Origin: Paenibacillus methanolicus
Lineage (GTDB): Bacteria; Bacillota; Bacilli; Paenibacillales; Paenibacillaceae
NCBI RefSeq assembly: GCF_008124765.1
Contig: NZ_VNHS01000003.1
Location: forward strand, 434,001-498,000
DNA length: 64,000 bases
Reading direction: 5' to 3'
Shown here: piece after piece, positions 1-8,282 of the stretch
How positions within the stretch are numbered: position 1 is the stretch's first letter
Layout: every line of letters starts with the position of its first letter
Notes under the pieces: generated by a model
Database searches by the model: none
Told to the model about the DNA's origin: nothing
What the model saw: only the letters and a program-made list of their open reading frames with translations
Translations under genes and position numbers: made by a program

Positions 1-183
1 TTCCCCGTCGGCCGTAACCTTTACCCCTCTGCCGACTCGCTCGAATAGCGAGGTTCCAACCTCAGCCTCTAGAAAGCGGATCTGTTGGCTTAACGTAGGT
101 TGAGAAACCATGAGCACTTCCGCAGCCTTCGTAAAGCTGCCTTCTCTGCAAATTTGAATAAAACATTCTAACTGCCTGAACAA
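1..183 (-). CDS. LysR-family transcriptional regulator, N-terminal part (cut by window start)
   Basis: Sixty-one codons are visible, all belonging to the winged helix-turn-helix of a LysR regulator: FRQLECFIQIC, then SFTKAAEVLMVSQPTLSQQIR, then LFERVGRGVKVT. The likely start is TTG at 183-181, because GAGGTG lies 8 nt upstream and the family normally begins a few residues before the RQLE motif. The first 16 nt overlap the 3' end of the preceding LysR gene, so translation is probably coupled. About two thirds of the 60 alignable residues match that neighbour, which suggests tandem duplication. The effector domain lies outside the window, so target genes and ligand cannot be inferred. Confidence 0.85.
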   Translation of the reverse strand, partial: MFRQLECFIQICREGSFTKAAEVLMVSQPTLSQQIRFLEAEVGTSLFERVGRGVKVTADGE

Positions 184-1067
184 GATAGATTCACCTCGTC
201 TTCTCTTACATAGGCATCCATCTCTTGAATAAATACGCGTGCGGCGGGTCTCATCGCAACCGAATGAAGATAGACAAGCGAGATGTCCCAACAAGGCGCG
301 TGTCCCGCTAGTTTCACGATCCGCAACGAGTCGTCTCCTAGGTTTTCGAGCAACGAGGTTGGGATAAGCGCTGCTCCAAGCCCATGACGAACCCCGTGAA
401 TCAATACGGAAGCGGAGGACGTCTCGATGATCGACTTCAACGTAAACCCGCAAGATAAACCATACATATCAAGCAAGGAATGGTTTTGTTGCCGGAACAT
501 AATCGAATTCAGTTGCTTCAACGCTCGAAACGGGATCGAAGATTTACCGGCCCAAGGATGTTCGGCATGAACCAATAGCGCCATCTCTTGTCGATACAAA
601 TGAGTCGAAATGACCGAAGCGTCCGAAACCGGATAAGCCGTGACGCCAACGTCCACCTTCTGTTCCGCAACCTGATTCGCGGCATCCTCCGTATCGGTAA
701 TTTTCAATGAAATATTCGGGTGCTTTTGGTGAAATCCCATCAAGTAAGGCGCCAGATATTCAAGTTCGGCCGGGCAGCATCCGATCGATACGGTTTCTTG
801 CGCTTTTCGGTTGCGGCCGTCGATCTCATTTCGCGCTTCTTCTAGAAGATTCATGATCGCGTGGCCTTTACTTAATAGAATTTTACCCGCTTCCGTTACT
901 TCAACTCCCCTGCTTACCCGATCGAACAATGGAATATTATACTCATCCTCCAATACCCGAATTTGTTGACTAAGCGTAGGCTGCGTCACGCCTAATTCTT
1001 CTTTCGCTTTGGTGAAGCTGCCTGATTTGCAAATTTGAATAAAATATTCAAGTTGTCGCAATTCCAC
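168..1067 (-). CDS. LysR-family transcriptional regulator
   Basis: Complete LysR-type regulator of 299 residues, the usual family size. The N-terminal HTH (RQLEYFIQIC...SFTKAKEELGVTQPTLSQQIR) is followed by a linker helix and a periplasmic-binding-protein-like effector domain with the usual hydrophobic end of the HTH region (LFDRVSRGVEVTEAG). The open frame extends upstream to 1313, but GTG at 1067 is preferred: GGGGGG lies 7 nt upstream and the protein then starts VELRQLEYF as in the family. The stop lies inside the next, paralogous LysR gene. No divergently transcribed target gene is present. The nearest upstream gene is a histidine kinase 242 bp away, so the regulon is unknown. Confidence 0.9.
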   Translation of the reverse strand: MELRQLEYFIQICKSGSFTKAKEELGVTQPTLSQQIRVLEDEYNIPLFDRVSRGVEVTEAGKILLSKGHAIMNLLEEARNEIDGRNRKAQETVSIGCCPAELEYLAPYLMGFHQKHPNISLKITDTEDAANQVAEQKVDVGVTAYPVSDASVISTHLYRQEMALLVHAEHPWAGKSSIPFRALKQLNSIMFRQQNHSLLDMYGLSCGFTLKSIIETSSASVLIHGVRHGLGAALIPTSLLENLGDDSLRIVKLAGHAPCWDISLVYLHSVAMRPAARVFIQEMDAYVREDEVNLSCSGS

Positions 1068-1309
1068 GGTGCATCCCCCCTTATAAACATTATAAGAAGG
1101 AACCTGTCGTGGAATATATCCGCTGGATTTCAGGTGAAGGTTGCTGGATTTTAGGGTTGGCGCGGTTGGGAGCCTAAACATCCGTAAATCGGTTCTACCG
1201 ACGAGGCATCCACGCCGCACTTTAAGCGCCGAACCAAGCCAAAAAAAGGGCACCTCTGCGCTTGTCGCCAGCGGATACCCACAGTCGTACCAATGTATGG
1301 CCTTCACAT

Positions 1310-3067
1310 TCAACTTATTTTGCTGCCGCTCTGCTTAGGAAGCCGGATCCAGACGCAAGTCCCTCGATCGGTCGCACTCTCGATCCGTACGGACGCCTGG
1401 CTTCCGAATAAATGCTCCAGCCGCTTCTTCGTATTGCCGAGGCCGATGTGTCTTAATCCGGGGCTGCTCGTTTTCTCGCGCTGTTCCCAGATCGTAAGCA
1501 GTCGCTCCGGGTCGATGCCGACTCCATCGTCCTCGATCCGGATTAGCAGCGCGCCGTTGGCCTCCGACGCGGCTATCCGAATCGTGCCCGGCTCGTCTTT
1601 GGGACATATGCCGTGAAAAATGGCATTCTCGACGAACGGCTGAATGAGTATGCGCGGCACGAGACAAGGGAGCGTCTCCGCATCCAGCGCCCACTCCACT
1701 CGGAACATATCGGCGTACCGGTACGATTGAATGTCGATGTAGTCGCGCAACAACGCGACTTCGTCGCTCAACGGGACGAGCGTATGATCGCCGCCCAACT
1801 TCACGGCGTCCTGAAGCACGCGAATGAAAGCGGAGACCATGCGGACGATGTCCGCGTTGCCTTGCTTTTGGGCCATGTAGATGACCGCATTCAGCGTGTT
1901 ATACACAAAATGCGGATTCATCTGCGACAGCAGCAGCTCCATTTCGAGTTCGCGCTTGTCTTTCTCGTGCCGAATCGATTCTTCGATATGCGCGCGCAAC
2001 TGGCTTGTCATTCGATTGAACCCGTTGCCCAGCTTCTCCAATTCGTCCCCGGTATTAATCTGCACGGACGTCTGCAGGTTGCCGCTCGATACGGCGTTCA
2101 TGGCAAGATACAGTCTCATGATCGGCCTGGTGATGCGGAATATAGCCGGCATCATGAGCGCCAGGATGAGCGAGGTGCTCACCAAGGTGAAGAACCCCAG
2201 CAGGTACAAGACGATCTTGGCCCTGTCGAACAGCGACGATTGCGAGATGAACGTGGCCAGCCGCCAGTCGGTCGTCTCGAACCGGTCGACGAGCAGATAA
2301 CCGTTGTTCACGCGGAATTCGCCCTCCTTCTCGGCGGCGTTCTCCAGCCCATGCGCGAGATCGACCGCCGTCGGTTCGCCTCGGCTGGGCTTGGCGTACA
2401 GTTCGCCCCCGGATTCGCTGAGCCAAGCGAGGTTGCCGAATGGGCTGTAATCGAGCACCGACTGAAAGTGGCTGTAGTCCAGGTTCACGATGAAACGCCC
2501 GATCGTCCGACCCGGCTTCTCGATATCGCGCACCGTCACCACATAGCTGATGATGGTCGTCTCGGATAAGGGCGTTTGGTCCGCAAACATCCGGTGGGGC
2601 TGCGTGAAGCCGAACTCGGCGCCGGAGCGGATGAAATTCGAATACCACGGCTCCTTCAAGCGTTCGCCGAAATAGTCGTCGTTGCCGGCCGCGTTCCAGA
2701 ACGCGCGCCCGTCCGGGAGCACGAGCGCGTAGCTGGTTACTTCCTTGCGCAGCCCCTTGTAGCCGTCCACGAACGTGAACGTGTCCTGCAGCGCCTTGAA
2801 CTGATCGAACGTGTCGAGTCGATCATAGGTCTTGTAGAACGCTTGCAGGCGCTCGGCAATGATAAGCGTAAACGTGAACTTCGAGATGTCATCGGACATG
2901 TAATCGAGCTGGCGGACGGTCTGGCTCAGCTTCGCTTTGTCCTCCTGCATCATCTGGCCGATCAGGATATGGTTATAGTAGTAATATGTAAAGGCTGCCG
3001 ACAGGAAGAAGCTGACGGCGGCGACGATCACGATACGCCGGAGAATGACGGTGCGCAGTCTGGTCAT
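1310..3067 (-). CDS. YesM-type sensor histidine kinase (pair A)
   Basis: 585-residue membrane sensor kinase. A transmembrane segment lies at about residues 8-30 and a second at about 265-290, bracketing an extracytoplasmic sensor of roughly 230 residues. HAMP follows, then the His_kinase domain with QMNPHFVYNTLN (phospho-acceptor His386). The HATPase_c domain has FVENAIFHG (N box, Asn481), DDGVGI (513-518) and GLGNTKKRL (542-550). This is the family of B. subtilis YesM, which senses extracellular sugars or binding-protein complexes and phosphorylates an AraC-type response regulator. The start is ATG at 3067, overlapping the regulator's TGA by 4 nt (ATGA), so the longer upstream frame is not coding. 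The pair lies divergently beside the 4987-8181 importer, its likely target. Confidence 0.93.
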   Translation of the reverse strand: MTRLRTVILRRIVIVAAVSFFLSAAFTYYYYNHILIGQMMQEDKAKLSQTVRQLDYMSDDISKFTFTLIIAERLQAFYKTYDRLDTFDQFKALQDTFTFVDGYKGLRKEVTSYALVLPDGRAFWNAAGNDDYFGERLKEPWYSNFIRSGAEFGFTQPHRMFADQTPLSETTIISYVVTVRDIEKPGRTIGRFIVNLDYSHFQSVLDYSPFGNLAWLSESGGELYAKPSRGEPTAVDLAHGLENAAEKEGEFRVNNGYLLVDRFETTDWRLATFISQSSLFDRAKIVLYLLGFFTLVSTSLILALMMPAIFRITRPIMRLYLAMNAVSSGNLQTSVQINTGDELEKLGNGFNRMTSQLRAHIEESIRHEKDKRELEMELLLSQMNPHFVYNTLNAVIYMAQKQGNADIVRMVSAFIRVLQDAVKLGGDHTLVPLSDEVALLRDYIDIQSYRYADMFRVEWALDAETLPCLVPRILIQPFVENAIFHGICPKDEPGTIRIAASEANGALLIRIEDDGVGIDPERLLTIWEQREKTSSPGLRHIGLGNTKKRLEHLFGSQASVRIESATDRGTCVWIRLPKQSGSKIS

Positions 3068-4608
3068 CGAGCCCGCTCCGCCGCGCGGAACTGATGGGGG
3101 AGCACGCCGGTCAGCCGCTTGAACACCTGGCTGAAATGCTGGGGCGAGCGGTAGCCGACGCGCGCGGATACATCCGCCATCTTGGCGTCTTCGCGCATGA
3201 GGATCAGCTTGGCCTGGTTGACGCGGTATTCGGTCAAATAGTCGAGAAACGTCCGGCCCAGCTCGCGCTTGAACAGTTCGTGCATATACCTCACGCTGAT
3301 ACCCGCCGCCTCCGCGACTTCTTCGATCCCGACGTCGTTCTGGTAATGCGCATGGAGGTAGCGCAGCGCTTGCAGCAGCTTGGGCGACAACCTGTTGAAG
3401 GCCGCCGTTCCCCGCTCGCGCAGCTCGCCGAACGCCCGAATGAGCCGATCGCGAATATCGCCCGCGTCGTACGGGGAGTCGGCCGTCCGCGGATCGAGCG
3501 GATCGGCTTCCGGCAGCCCCGCCGCCGCCAACCGCTCGCGATACAACGCGGTCAGCGCGCCGACCGCTTCGTACAGGCCGGTTAGATCCCATACCGGTTG
3601 AGCAAGGCCGTCGAACCATTTCGCGACAGCGGTTACAAAACCGCCGTGATCATCTCGCTTCAAGCAGAATGCCGACTCGTCCAGCCACCGGTTGCGCGCG
3701 TTCCCGCCAGCGGCCGACGTCCCGTCCGGCAAAGGCAGATCGTTCGCGCAGACCAGCGCGCCCCGGCCGGCGAACACGGCGTGCCGCGCGGCGTATTCCA
3801 GTTTGCGCATCGCTTCGGGCAGATTCGCCGCATCGTCGGATTCGAACGCGTAGTAGAACGAGACGGTATGGTTCGGCCGCCCTTGCAGCGTGCGCTGCAG
3901 CGACGAGGCGAACGAGCGGAACGTATCTCGCCGTAACGCGTCGCCCCGGACGCGCTGTTCGAACAAGGCAACCAACCGGCCGGCCCCGTGCGAGAATTGT
4001 CCGATTCGCTTCCAGTCGGCCGGCTCCTCCATCTGCTCGAACGCTTCCATCCACCCGTTCGTCCTTTCGGGATCGCGCAGCGCCGAGCCGGTCGGAATGG
4101 GCTCGAACGGCGCATCGGCCTGCGCGAGCAGCACGCACAGCGGCGGCCTCCCGACCGGTTCGCGATGCGCCCCGCGGAGGAACGCTTCCTTCAGCTGTTC
4201 GGAGCGGGCGAACTTCCGCTGCCGCTCGTCGAGCTGCCAAGCCAATTTCGCTTTGGCAAGCTCCCGTACGAGCTTGTCGCGGTCCACCTCGTGCTTGACG
4301 AGGTAGCTCGAGACGCAGCCGAGCGCGATCGCCTGCCGGGCGTAATTGAAATCCTCGTAAGCGCTCATCACGATGAATTTGACGCCCCAGTCTCGCTCGG
4401 CCACCGCGTGGATCAGTTCGAGACCGTCCATGACCGGCATTCGGATGTCGACGATCATAATCTGGGGCCGATGCTCTTCGCAAAGCCGCAGCGCGCTGCG
4501 TCCGTTCGTCGCCGCCGCCGCGATCTCATAGCCGATCTCTTCCCACGGAATCAGTGTTCGCATATGATCCAGCGCAATACGCTCGTCATCTACCAAAACG
4601 ACTTTCAT
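3064..4608 (-). CDS. YesN-type response regulator, AraC DNA-binding domain (pair A)
   Basis: 514 residues. The N-terminal receiver domain shows the acidic pocket VLVDDER and phospho-acceptor Asp54 (IVDIRMPVMDG). A poorly conserved middle region is followed by a C-terminal AraC/XylS double HTH (about 415-510: GIEEVAEAAGISVRYMHELFKREL, then MADVSARVGYRSPQHFSQVFKRLTG). First gene of the operon, followed immediately by its kinase (4-nt overlap). Proteins of this type activate adjacent sugar-uptake genes by binding direct repeats upstream of the promoter. A matching pair of 10-bp repeats lies at 4882-4911, before the importer on the opposite strand. Confidence 0.93.
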   Translation of the reverse strand: MKVVLVDDERIALDHMRTLIPWEEIGYEIAAAATNGRSALRLCEEHRPQIMIVDIRMPVMDGLELIHAVAERDWGVKFIVMSAYEDFNYARQAIALGCVSSYLVKHEVDRDKLVRELAKAKLAWQLDERQRKFARSEQLKEAFLRGAHREPVGRPPLCVLLAQADAPFEPIPTGSALRDPERTNGWMEAFEQMEEPADWKRIGQFSHGAGRLVALFEQRVRGDALRRDTFRSFASSLQRTLQGRPNHTVSFYYAFESDDAANLPEAMRKLEYAARHAVFAGRGALVCANDLPLPDGTSAAGGNARNRWLDESAFCLKRDDHGGFVTAVAKWFDGLAQPVWDLTGLYEAVGALTALYRERLAAAGLPEADPLDPRTADSPYDAGDIRDRLIRAFGELRERGTAAFNRLSPKLLQALRYLHAHYQNDVGIEEVAEAAGISVRYMHELFKRELGRTFLDYLTEYRVNQAKLILMREDAKMADVSARVGYRSPQHFSQVFKRLTGVLPHQFRAAERAR

Positions 4609-4881
4609 CTGTTTCCCCTCCCCCTCCCGTCATTTTATTGCTCCCTCCCCCTTCCCCCTCCGCTGAGGGGAACCAAAGGGCTTCGCCCTCTGGACTCCCT
4701 TCTTCGTACAGTCACGATTGTTCGCGGTCGGCGGGTTGGCTTGAGCGGTGCACGCTTTTGTCCTGTCGGACAATGCTTCAGTGGGTTTTGAATGCAATCC
4801 TAAGTCATCAGCCTGTCAACTATAGGCCCCTCCCGTGTCACGTAGATTAATTATACCGTACGCGCTTGCGGCCGTTGAAGC

Positions 4882-4911
4882 AAAGTGCAGGATATCGACC
4901 AAAAGTGCAGG
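4882..4911 (+). promoter_or_regulatory. Tandem 10-bp direct repeats, probable AraC-type regulator site
   Basis: AAAGTGCAGG occurs at 4882-4891 and again, identical, at 4902-4911: exactly 20 bp apart and therefore on the same DNA face. The second copy ends 9 bp before the proposed -35. This is the usual geometry for AraC-family activators, and the adjacent YesN-type regulator (3064-4608) is the obvious candidate. The repeat is seen directly; the binding is inference. Confidence 0.6.
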
Positions 4912-4918
4912 TTTGCTA

Positions 4919-4932
4919 TGTTTACGCTTTCA
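4919..4932 (+). promoter_or_regulatory. cre-like catabolite-repression box
   Basis: TGTTTACGCTTTCA matches the CcpA consensus TGWNANCGNTNWCA at all fixed positions but one. It overlaps the proposed -35 hexamer of importer A, so CcpA binding would block RNA polymerase. A weaker cre-like sequence, TGTAAGCGTAACCA, follows at 4950-4963. Confidence 0.5.
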
Positions 4933-4950
4933 TTAAGATTCCAGTATGCT
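4921..4950 (+). promoter_or_regulatory. Candidate promoter of importer A
   Basis: TTTACG (4921-4926) and TATGCT (4945-4950), 18 bp apart, resemble a sigma-A promoter with a weak -35. That is expected for an activator-dependent promoter directly downstream of the 4882-4911 repeats. The start codon is 36 bp beyond the -10. Confidence 0.4.
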
Positions 4951-4986
4951 GTAAGCGTAACCAGAAACCGATGGGGAGGATTGGGG

Positions 4987-6360
4987 ATGCGGAATTCGAA
5001 ATGGGGCAAAAGGTTCGGACTTGGCGTAACCGTCATCATGCTGGCTGGCATGTTAGCTGCATGCGCGGGCAACACCGGCGGCAACGACGCCAACAACGGA
5101 GGAAACGGCGGCGACGCGAAGGCGAACGCGCCCAAGACTGAAGGAGCGAACAACGGCGGGACGGAAGCCGGCGGGACTACCGAGCTGTCCGGGGAGTTTG
5201 TGCTCTGGACTTGGGAGCCGGAGCATCCTACGGCGCTTGCGGCGTTCAACGAGAAGTATCCGGGCATCAAAATCAAGCGGGTGCAGGTTGAAGCGGCGGA
5301 CGTGCCGCAGAAGCTGCAGACTACCATCGCCTCGGGCGGCGAGCTGCCGGACGCGATTCGAATCGAGCGCGGCCAGAAGGCCAAAATTTTCAATATGGAT
5401 ATTCTCGAAGATCTGGAAGCCGAGCCTTATAAGGCGGACCGCAGCCTGCTGTTCGATTATGACGCTCCGGTATTCGCCATGAACGACCGCTTGGTCGCGA
5501 TTCCGGACGACATGAGCGTTGCCGGTCTTGCCTACATCAAACCGCTCGCGAAGGAATACTTGGGGACGGACAACCCCGAGGAGATGGAAGCGCTTCTGAC
5601 GGACTGGGACGTATTCATCGAGAAGGGCAAGGAAGTGCTGGATAAGAGCGGCGGCAAGGTCATGATGTTCCCGAGCCTCGGCGGCGTATACGATATTCTG
5701 AAGGGCCAACGGGACGCGTCGTACTTCGACGGCAACAAGCTGAACGTCCCGCAGCTGCAGCAGGTGGTGACAAGGCTTGTCCAGTTCCGCGACGCGGGCA
5801 TCGTCGACAAGCTCGACCAATGGACGCCGGCCTGGAACGCCTCGTTCGGCGGCAGCAAATACCTGTTTACGCCGAGCCCGGTCTGGATGCCGCAGTATGT
5901 CATCGGACCGAACGACAAGAAGCCTGACCGGTGGGCGCTCATGGTCGCTCCCGAGGGCGGCTACATCCGCGGCGGCTCGTCGCACGGCATTCCGAAAGGC
6001 GCGAAGAACGCCGAACTGGCATGGAAATGGATCGAATTCACCTCGATGACGCAGGCAGGCGCGGAAGCGCAGAAGAAAGACGGCGTCTTCACCCACTTCA
6101 AGGAGGCGTACCAGGATTCCGAGTTCTCGAATTGGACGTGGGCGAACTTCGGCAGCCAAGATATCGGGGAGAAGTTCTTCGTCGACATCTCCGCGGTCAC
6201 GACCGACGTGGCCGAGAACGTGAATGACCAGGTACTGGACGAAGCGATGAACATCGTGCTGCAGACGCTCGCGAAGGACAAAAATTTCGGCGCTGGAGAG
6301 GCCATGGACCGGATCCAAAAAGAGCTGAAAGCGAAAGCGCCGGATATCGCGTTCGAATAA
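4987..6360 (+). CDS. Extracellular sugar-binding lipoprotein of ABC importer A
   Basis: 457-residue lipoprotein, family 1 (CUT1) solute-binding protein. The signal peptide ends in a lipobox LAAC, so the mature protein is anchored by a lipidated Cys. A Gly/Asn-rich linker follows, then the two-lobed binding fold (LWTWEPEHPTALAAFNEKYPGIKI at the start; YIRGGSSHGIPKGAKNAELAWKWIEF near the hinge). ATG at 4987 is chosen because GGGGAGGA lies just upstream and the signal peptide then has normal length; the frame itself is open from 4885. It delivers an unidentified oligosaccharide to the permeases at 6451-8181. It is probably controlled by pair A and CcpA. Confidence 0.93.
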   Translation: MRNSKWGKRFGLGVTVIMLAGMLAACAGNTGGNDANNGGNGGDAKANAPKTEGANNGGTEAGGTTELSGEFVLWTWEPEHPTALAAFNEKYPGIKIKRVQVEAADVPQKLQTTIASGGELPDAIRIERGQKAKIFNMDILEDLEAEPYKADRSLLFDYDAPVFAMNDRLVAIPDDMSVAGLAYIKPLAKEYLGTDNPEEMEALLTDWDVFIEKGKEVLDKSGGKVMMFPSLGGVYDILKGQRDASYFDGNKLNVPQLQQVVTRLVQFRDAGIVDKLDQWTPAWNASFGGSKYLFTPSPVWMPQYVIGPNDKKPDRWALMVAPEGGYIRGGSSHGIPKGAKNAELAWKWIEFTSMTQAGAEAQKKDGVFTHFKEAYQDSEFSNWTWANFGSQDIGEKFFVDISAVTTDVAENVNDQVLDEAMNIVLQTLAKDKNFGAGEAMDRIQKELKAKAPDIAFE

Positions 6361-6389
6361 CGCCTTGCCGGATGCGCAAGAGACGCCGG

Positions 6390-6409
6390 GAGCGGCCAGG
6401 CGGCCGCTC
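6390..6409 (+). terminator. Intercistronic hairpin after binding-protein gene A
   Basis: A perfect 8-bp G+C stem (GAGCGGCC / GGCCGCTC) with a 4-nt loop lies between the binding-protein stop and the permease ribosome site. No T-run follows, so it more likely stabilises the upstream message or limits read-through than acts as a full terminator. Confidence 0.55.
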
Positions 6410-6450
6410 GTCGCGCCTTGCTTGATTAACGAACGATCGGAGTGGGATGG

Positions 6451-7362
6451 ATGAATGCCGCGAAGCGAAGATGGGTGCCCTACCTGTTTCTGTCGCCGTA
6501 TATGCTCTTCTATGCAGCCTTCGGTCTGATTCCGATCCTGTTCTCGTTCTACGTGAGTCTGACGAGCTGGGACGGGATCGGCCCCAAAACATTCGTCGGG
6601 CTGGACAACTATGCGTTCTTGTTCAATCCCGATTCGTATTTCTTTCAATCCGTCGGCAACACGCTGCTGTTCGTAGCCGTGTCGCTGCCGCTGCAGATGG
6701 CGTTCGGCTTGGCGATCGCCGCGCTGCTGTACAGCAAGTTCGTGAAGTGGAAAGCCTTCTTCCAGCTTATCAACTTCCTGCCCTACATCGTCACGCCGGT
6801 CGCGGTCGGCCTCATGTTCAACCTGCTGTTCGATTGGCAGGCCGGTTTCGTCAACAAGGTGCTGCTCGAATTCGGCTTCATCGACGAAGGCATCTACTGG
6901 CTCGGCGAGCCGCTCTACGCGCGCGTCGTCATCGTGCTGATGCTGTTCTGGAAGGGATTCGGCTACACGATGATCTTTTACCTGGCGGGGCTTGCGAACA
7001 TCTCCAAGGATTTGCACGAGGCGGCGGCCGTCGACGGAGCGACCGGCATGAAAGCGTTCTGGACGATAACGCTGCCGCTGCTTCGGCCGGTAACGACATT
7101 CGTCGCCATCACGGGCATTATCGGCGGCTTCCAGCTGCTCGAAGAACCGATGCTGCTGCTCGGCGGCGCGGGCATGGGCTCGTCGTCCGCGGTCATCGGC
7201 GGACCGGAGCGCTGTTGCCTGACGACCGTCTGGAACATGTATGACACGGCCTTCGGCAGCACGACCCGCTACGGTCTCGGATCGGCGATCGCCTACGGGC
7301 TGTGCGTCATTATTGCGGCGTTTTCGTTTATCGGCACCAAGTTTTACAAGGAGGAGACGTAA
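6451..7362 (+). CDS. CUT1 sugar ABC permease (MalF/UgpA type), importer A
   Basis: 303 residues with six predicted membrane helices; the first is at about residues 9-32 (VPYLFLSPYMLFYAAFGLIPIL). A cytoplasmic EAA loop (EAAAVDGATGMKAFWTITLPLLRP) is the docking site for the ATPase subunit. ATG at 6451 is preferred over GTG at 6442 because GGAG lies 8 nt before it. It follows the binding-protein gene after 90 bp containing a hairpin and abuts the second permease gene. It forms a heterodimeric channel with that product. No ATPase gene is present, as is common for Firmicute CUT1 importers that share MsmX. Confidence 0.93.
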   Translation: MNAAKRRWVPYLFLSPYMLFYAAFGLIPILFSFYVSLTSWDGIGPKTFVGLDNYAFLFNPDSYFFQSVGNTLLFVAVSLPLQMAFGLAIAALLYSKFVKWKAFFQLINFLPYIVTPVAVGLMFNLLFDWQAGFVNKVLLEFGFIDEGIYWLGEPLYARVVIVLMLFWKGFGYTMIFYLAGLANISKDLHEAAAVDGATGMKAFWTITLPLLRPVTTFVAITGIIGGFQLLEEPMLLLGGAGMGSSSAVIGGPERCCLTTVWNMYDTAFGSTTRYGLGSAIAYGLCVIIAAFSFIGTKFYKEET

Positions 7363-8181
7363 ATGAGTACGTCTACGCGCACGGTTATCGCCACGACCGG
7401 GATCGCGCTGCTATCCGTCATCGCGCTGCTGCCCTTTTACATTATGGTCGTGATGGGCACGTACCGGAACGAGGACCTCTTCACCCAAATCGTGCTCCTA
7501 CCGGGCGACTATGTGATGGAGAATCTGAAGACGGTCGCGGCAAGCCGCTTCGATCTGGCCTATTGGAACAGTATCGTCGTCTCGGCGATCAGCACGGTGC
7601 TGTCGGTGTTCGTCAGCGCGTTCGCCGGATTCGCCTTCGCGAAGTACGAATTCCGGTTCAAGTCCAACATTTTCGCGGCCGTCCTGCTCACGATGATGAT
7701 TCCGGGACAGCTCGGCCTTGTCGCCTATGTCATCGAGATGCGCTACCTCAACCTGTCGGGTTCGCTGATGCCGCTTATCCTTCCCTGGGTGGCGAACGCG
7801 TTCGGCGTATACTGGATGACGCAGTTCATCCGCGGCGCGGTACCGGCGGAGGTCATCGAGAGCGCGCGCATCGACGGCTGTTCGGATCTCGGGATCTTCT
7901 TCCGGATCGTGCTGGCGTTTATTTTCCCCGCGGTGACGACGCTGTCGTTGCTCGTCTTTCTCTGGTCTTGGAATAACTACCTGCTGCCGCTCATCATGAT
8001 TAACAAGCCGGAGATGTATACGATCCCGCTGGGCATCACGACGTTGGGCTCCGCATACCGAACCGACCTCGCGGCGCAAATTCTTGGCCTGTCGTTGGGC
8101 ACCCTGCCCGTGCTCGTCCTATTCGCGCTCGGCTCGAAAAGCTTCATTCGGGGCCTCACGGCCGGGTCGGTCAAAGGATAG
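7363..8181 (+). CDS. CUT1 sugar ABC permease (MalG/UgpE type), importer A
   Basis: 272 residues, six predicted membrane helices, with the second-permease hallmarks: an N-terminal helix ALLSVIALLPFYIMVVMGTYRN and the EAA-type loop ESARIDGCSDLGIFFRIVLAFIFP. The C-terminus is the typical GLTAGSVKG. The ATG follows the upstream TAA directly and AAGGAGGAGA lies within the end of the first permease gene, so the two are translationally linked. It is the partner of the 6451-7362 product and the last gene of the operon, followed by a hairpin before the convergent GH127 gene. Confidence 0.93.
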   Translation: MSTSTRTVIATTGIALLSVIALLPFYIMVVMGTYRNEDLFTQIVLLPGDYVMENLKTVAASRFDLAYWNSIVVSAISTVLSVFVSAFAGFAFAKYEFRFKSNIFAAVLLTMMIPGQLGLVAYVIEMRYLNLSGSLMPLILPWVANAFGVYWMTQFIRGAVPAEVIESARIDGCSDLGIFFRIVLAFIFPAVTTLSLLVFLWSWNNYLLPLIMINKPEMYTIPLGITTLGSAYRTDLAAQILGLSLGTLPVLVLFALGSKSFIRGLTAGSVKG

Positions 8182-8237
8182 GCCGGGCTTAGCTGAAGAA
8201 GAACGCCGGCAAACCATACCAGGACGGCATGACGATC

Positions 8238-8263
8238 AGGCTGGCGAGAAATCTCGTCAGCCT
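8238..8263. terminator. Hairpin between convergent operons
   Basis: AGGCTGGCGA pairs with TCGTCAGCCT (one G-T wobble) around a 6-nt loop. It lies between the end of importer A and the convergent GH127 gene and probably serves both. The T-run on the plus side is weak (CTTCTTCC). Confidence 0.5.
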
Positions 8264-8282
8264 TCTTCCGGCACGATAATCG

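Larger units (their letters stand above)
4609..4986. promoter_or_regulatory. Divergent control region between pair A regulator and importer A
   Basis: This 378-bp gap has no credible gene. The half nearest the regulator carries a polypyrimidine run and a short G+C-rich hairpin (AGGGC TTC GCCCT at 4677-4689) inside a stretch that looks like an intergenic repeat, plus a small inverted repeat TTGTCC/GGACAA (4758-4773). The half nearest the importer carries two direct repeats, two cre-like boxes and a promoter, listed separately. I saw no clear promoter for the minus-strand regulator gene. Confidence 0.6.

Noticed and set aside
1141-1313. Upstream extension of the LysR frame to 1313
   Set aside because: The family N-terminus and ribosome site both place the start at 1067; the extension has no similarity to anything recognisable.
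3650-4483. Several long Arg-rich frames in other phases over the pair A regulator
   Set aside because: All are shadows of the response regulator gene; composition is unlike a protein and no ribosome site fits.
4620-4720. Possible small ORF or mobile-element end in the pyrimidine-rich spacer
   Set aside because: No start with a ribosome site, no terminal inverted repeat or target duplication; treated as intergenic DNA.
5053-7017. Very long antisense open frame (654 codons) across the importer A genes
   Set aside because: It runs opposite to clear binding-protein and permease genes, its translation is rich in Arg, Glu and His with no domain, and such frames are expected opposite G+C-rich codon use.
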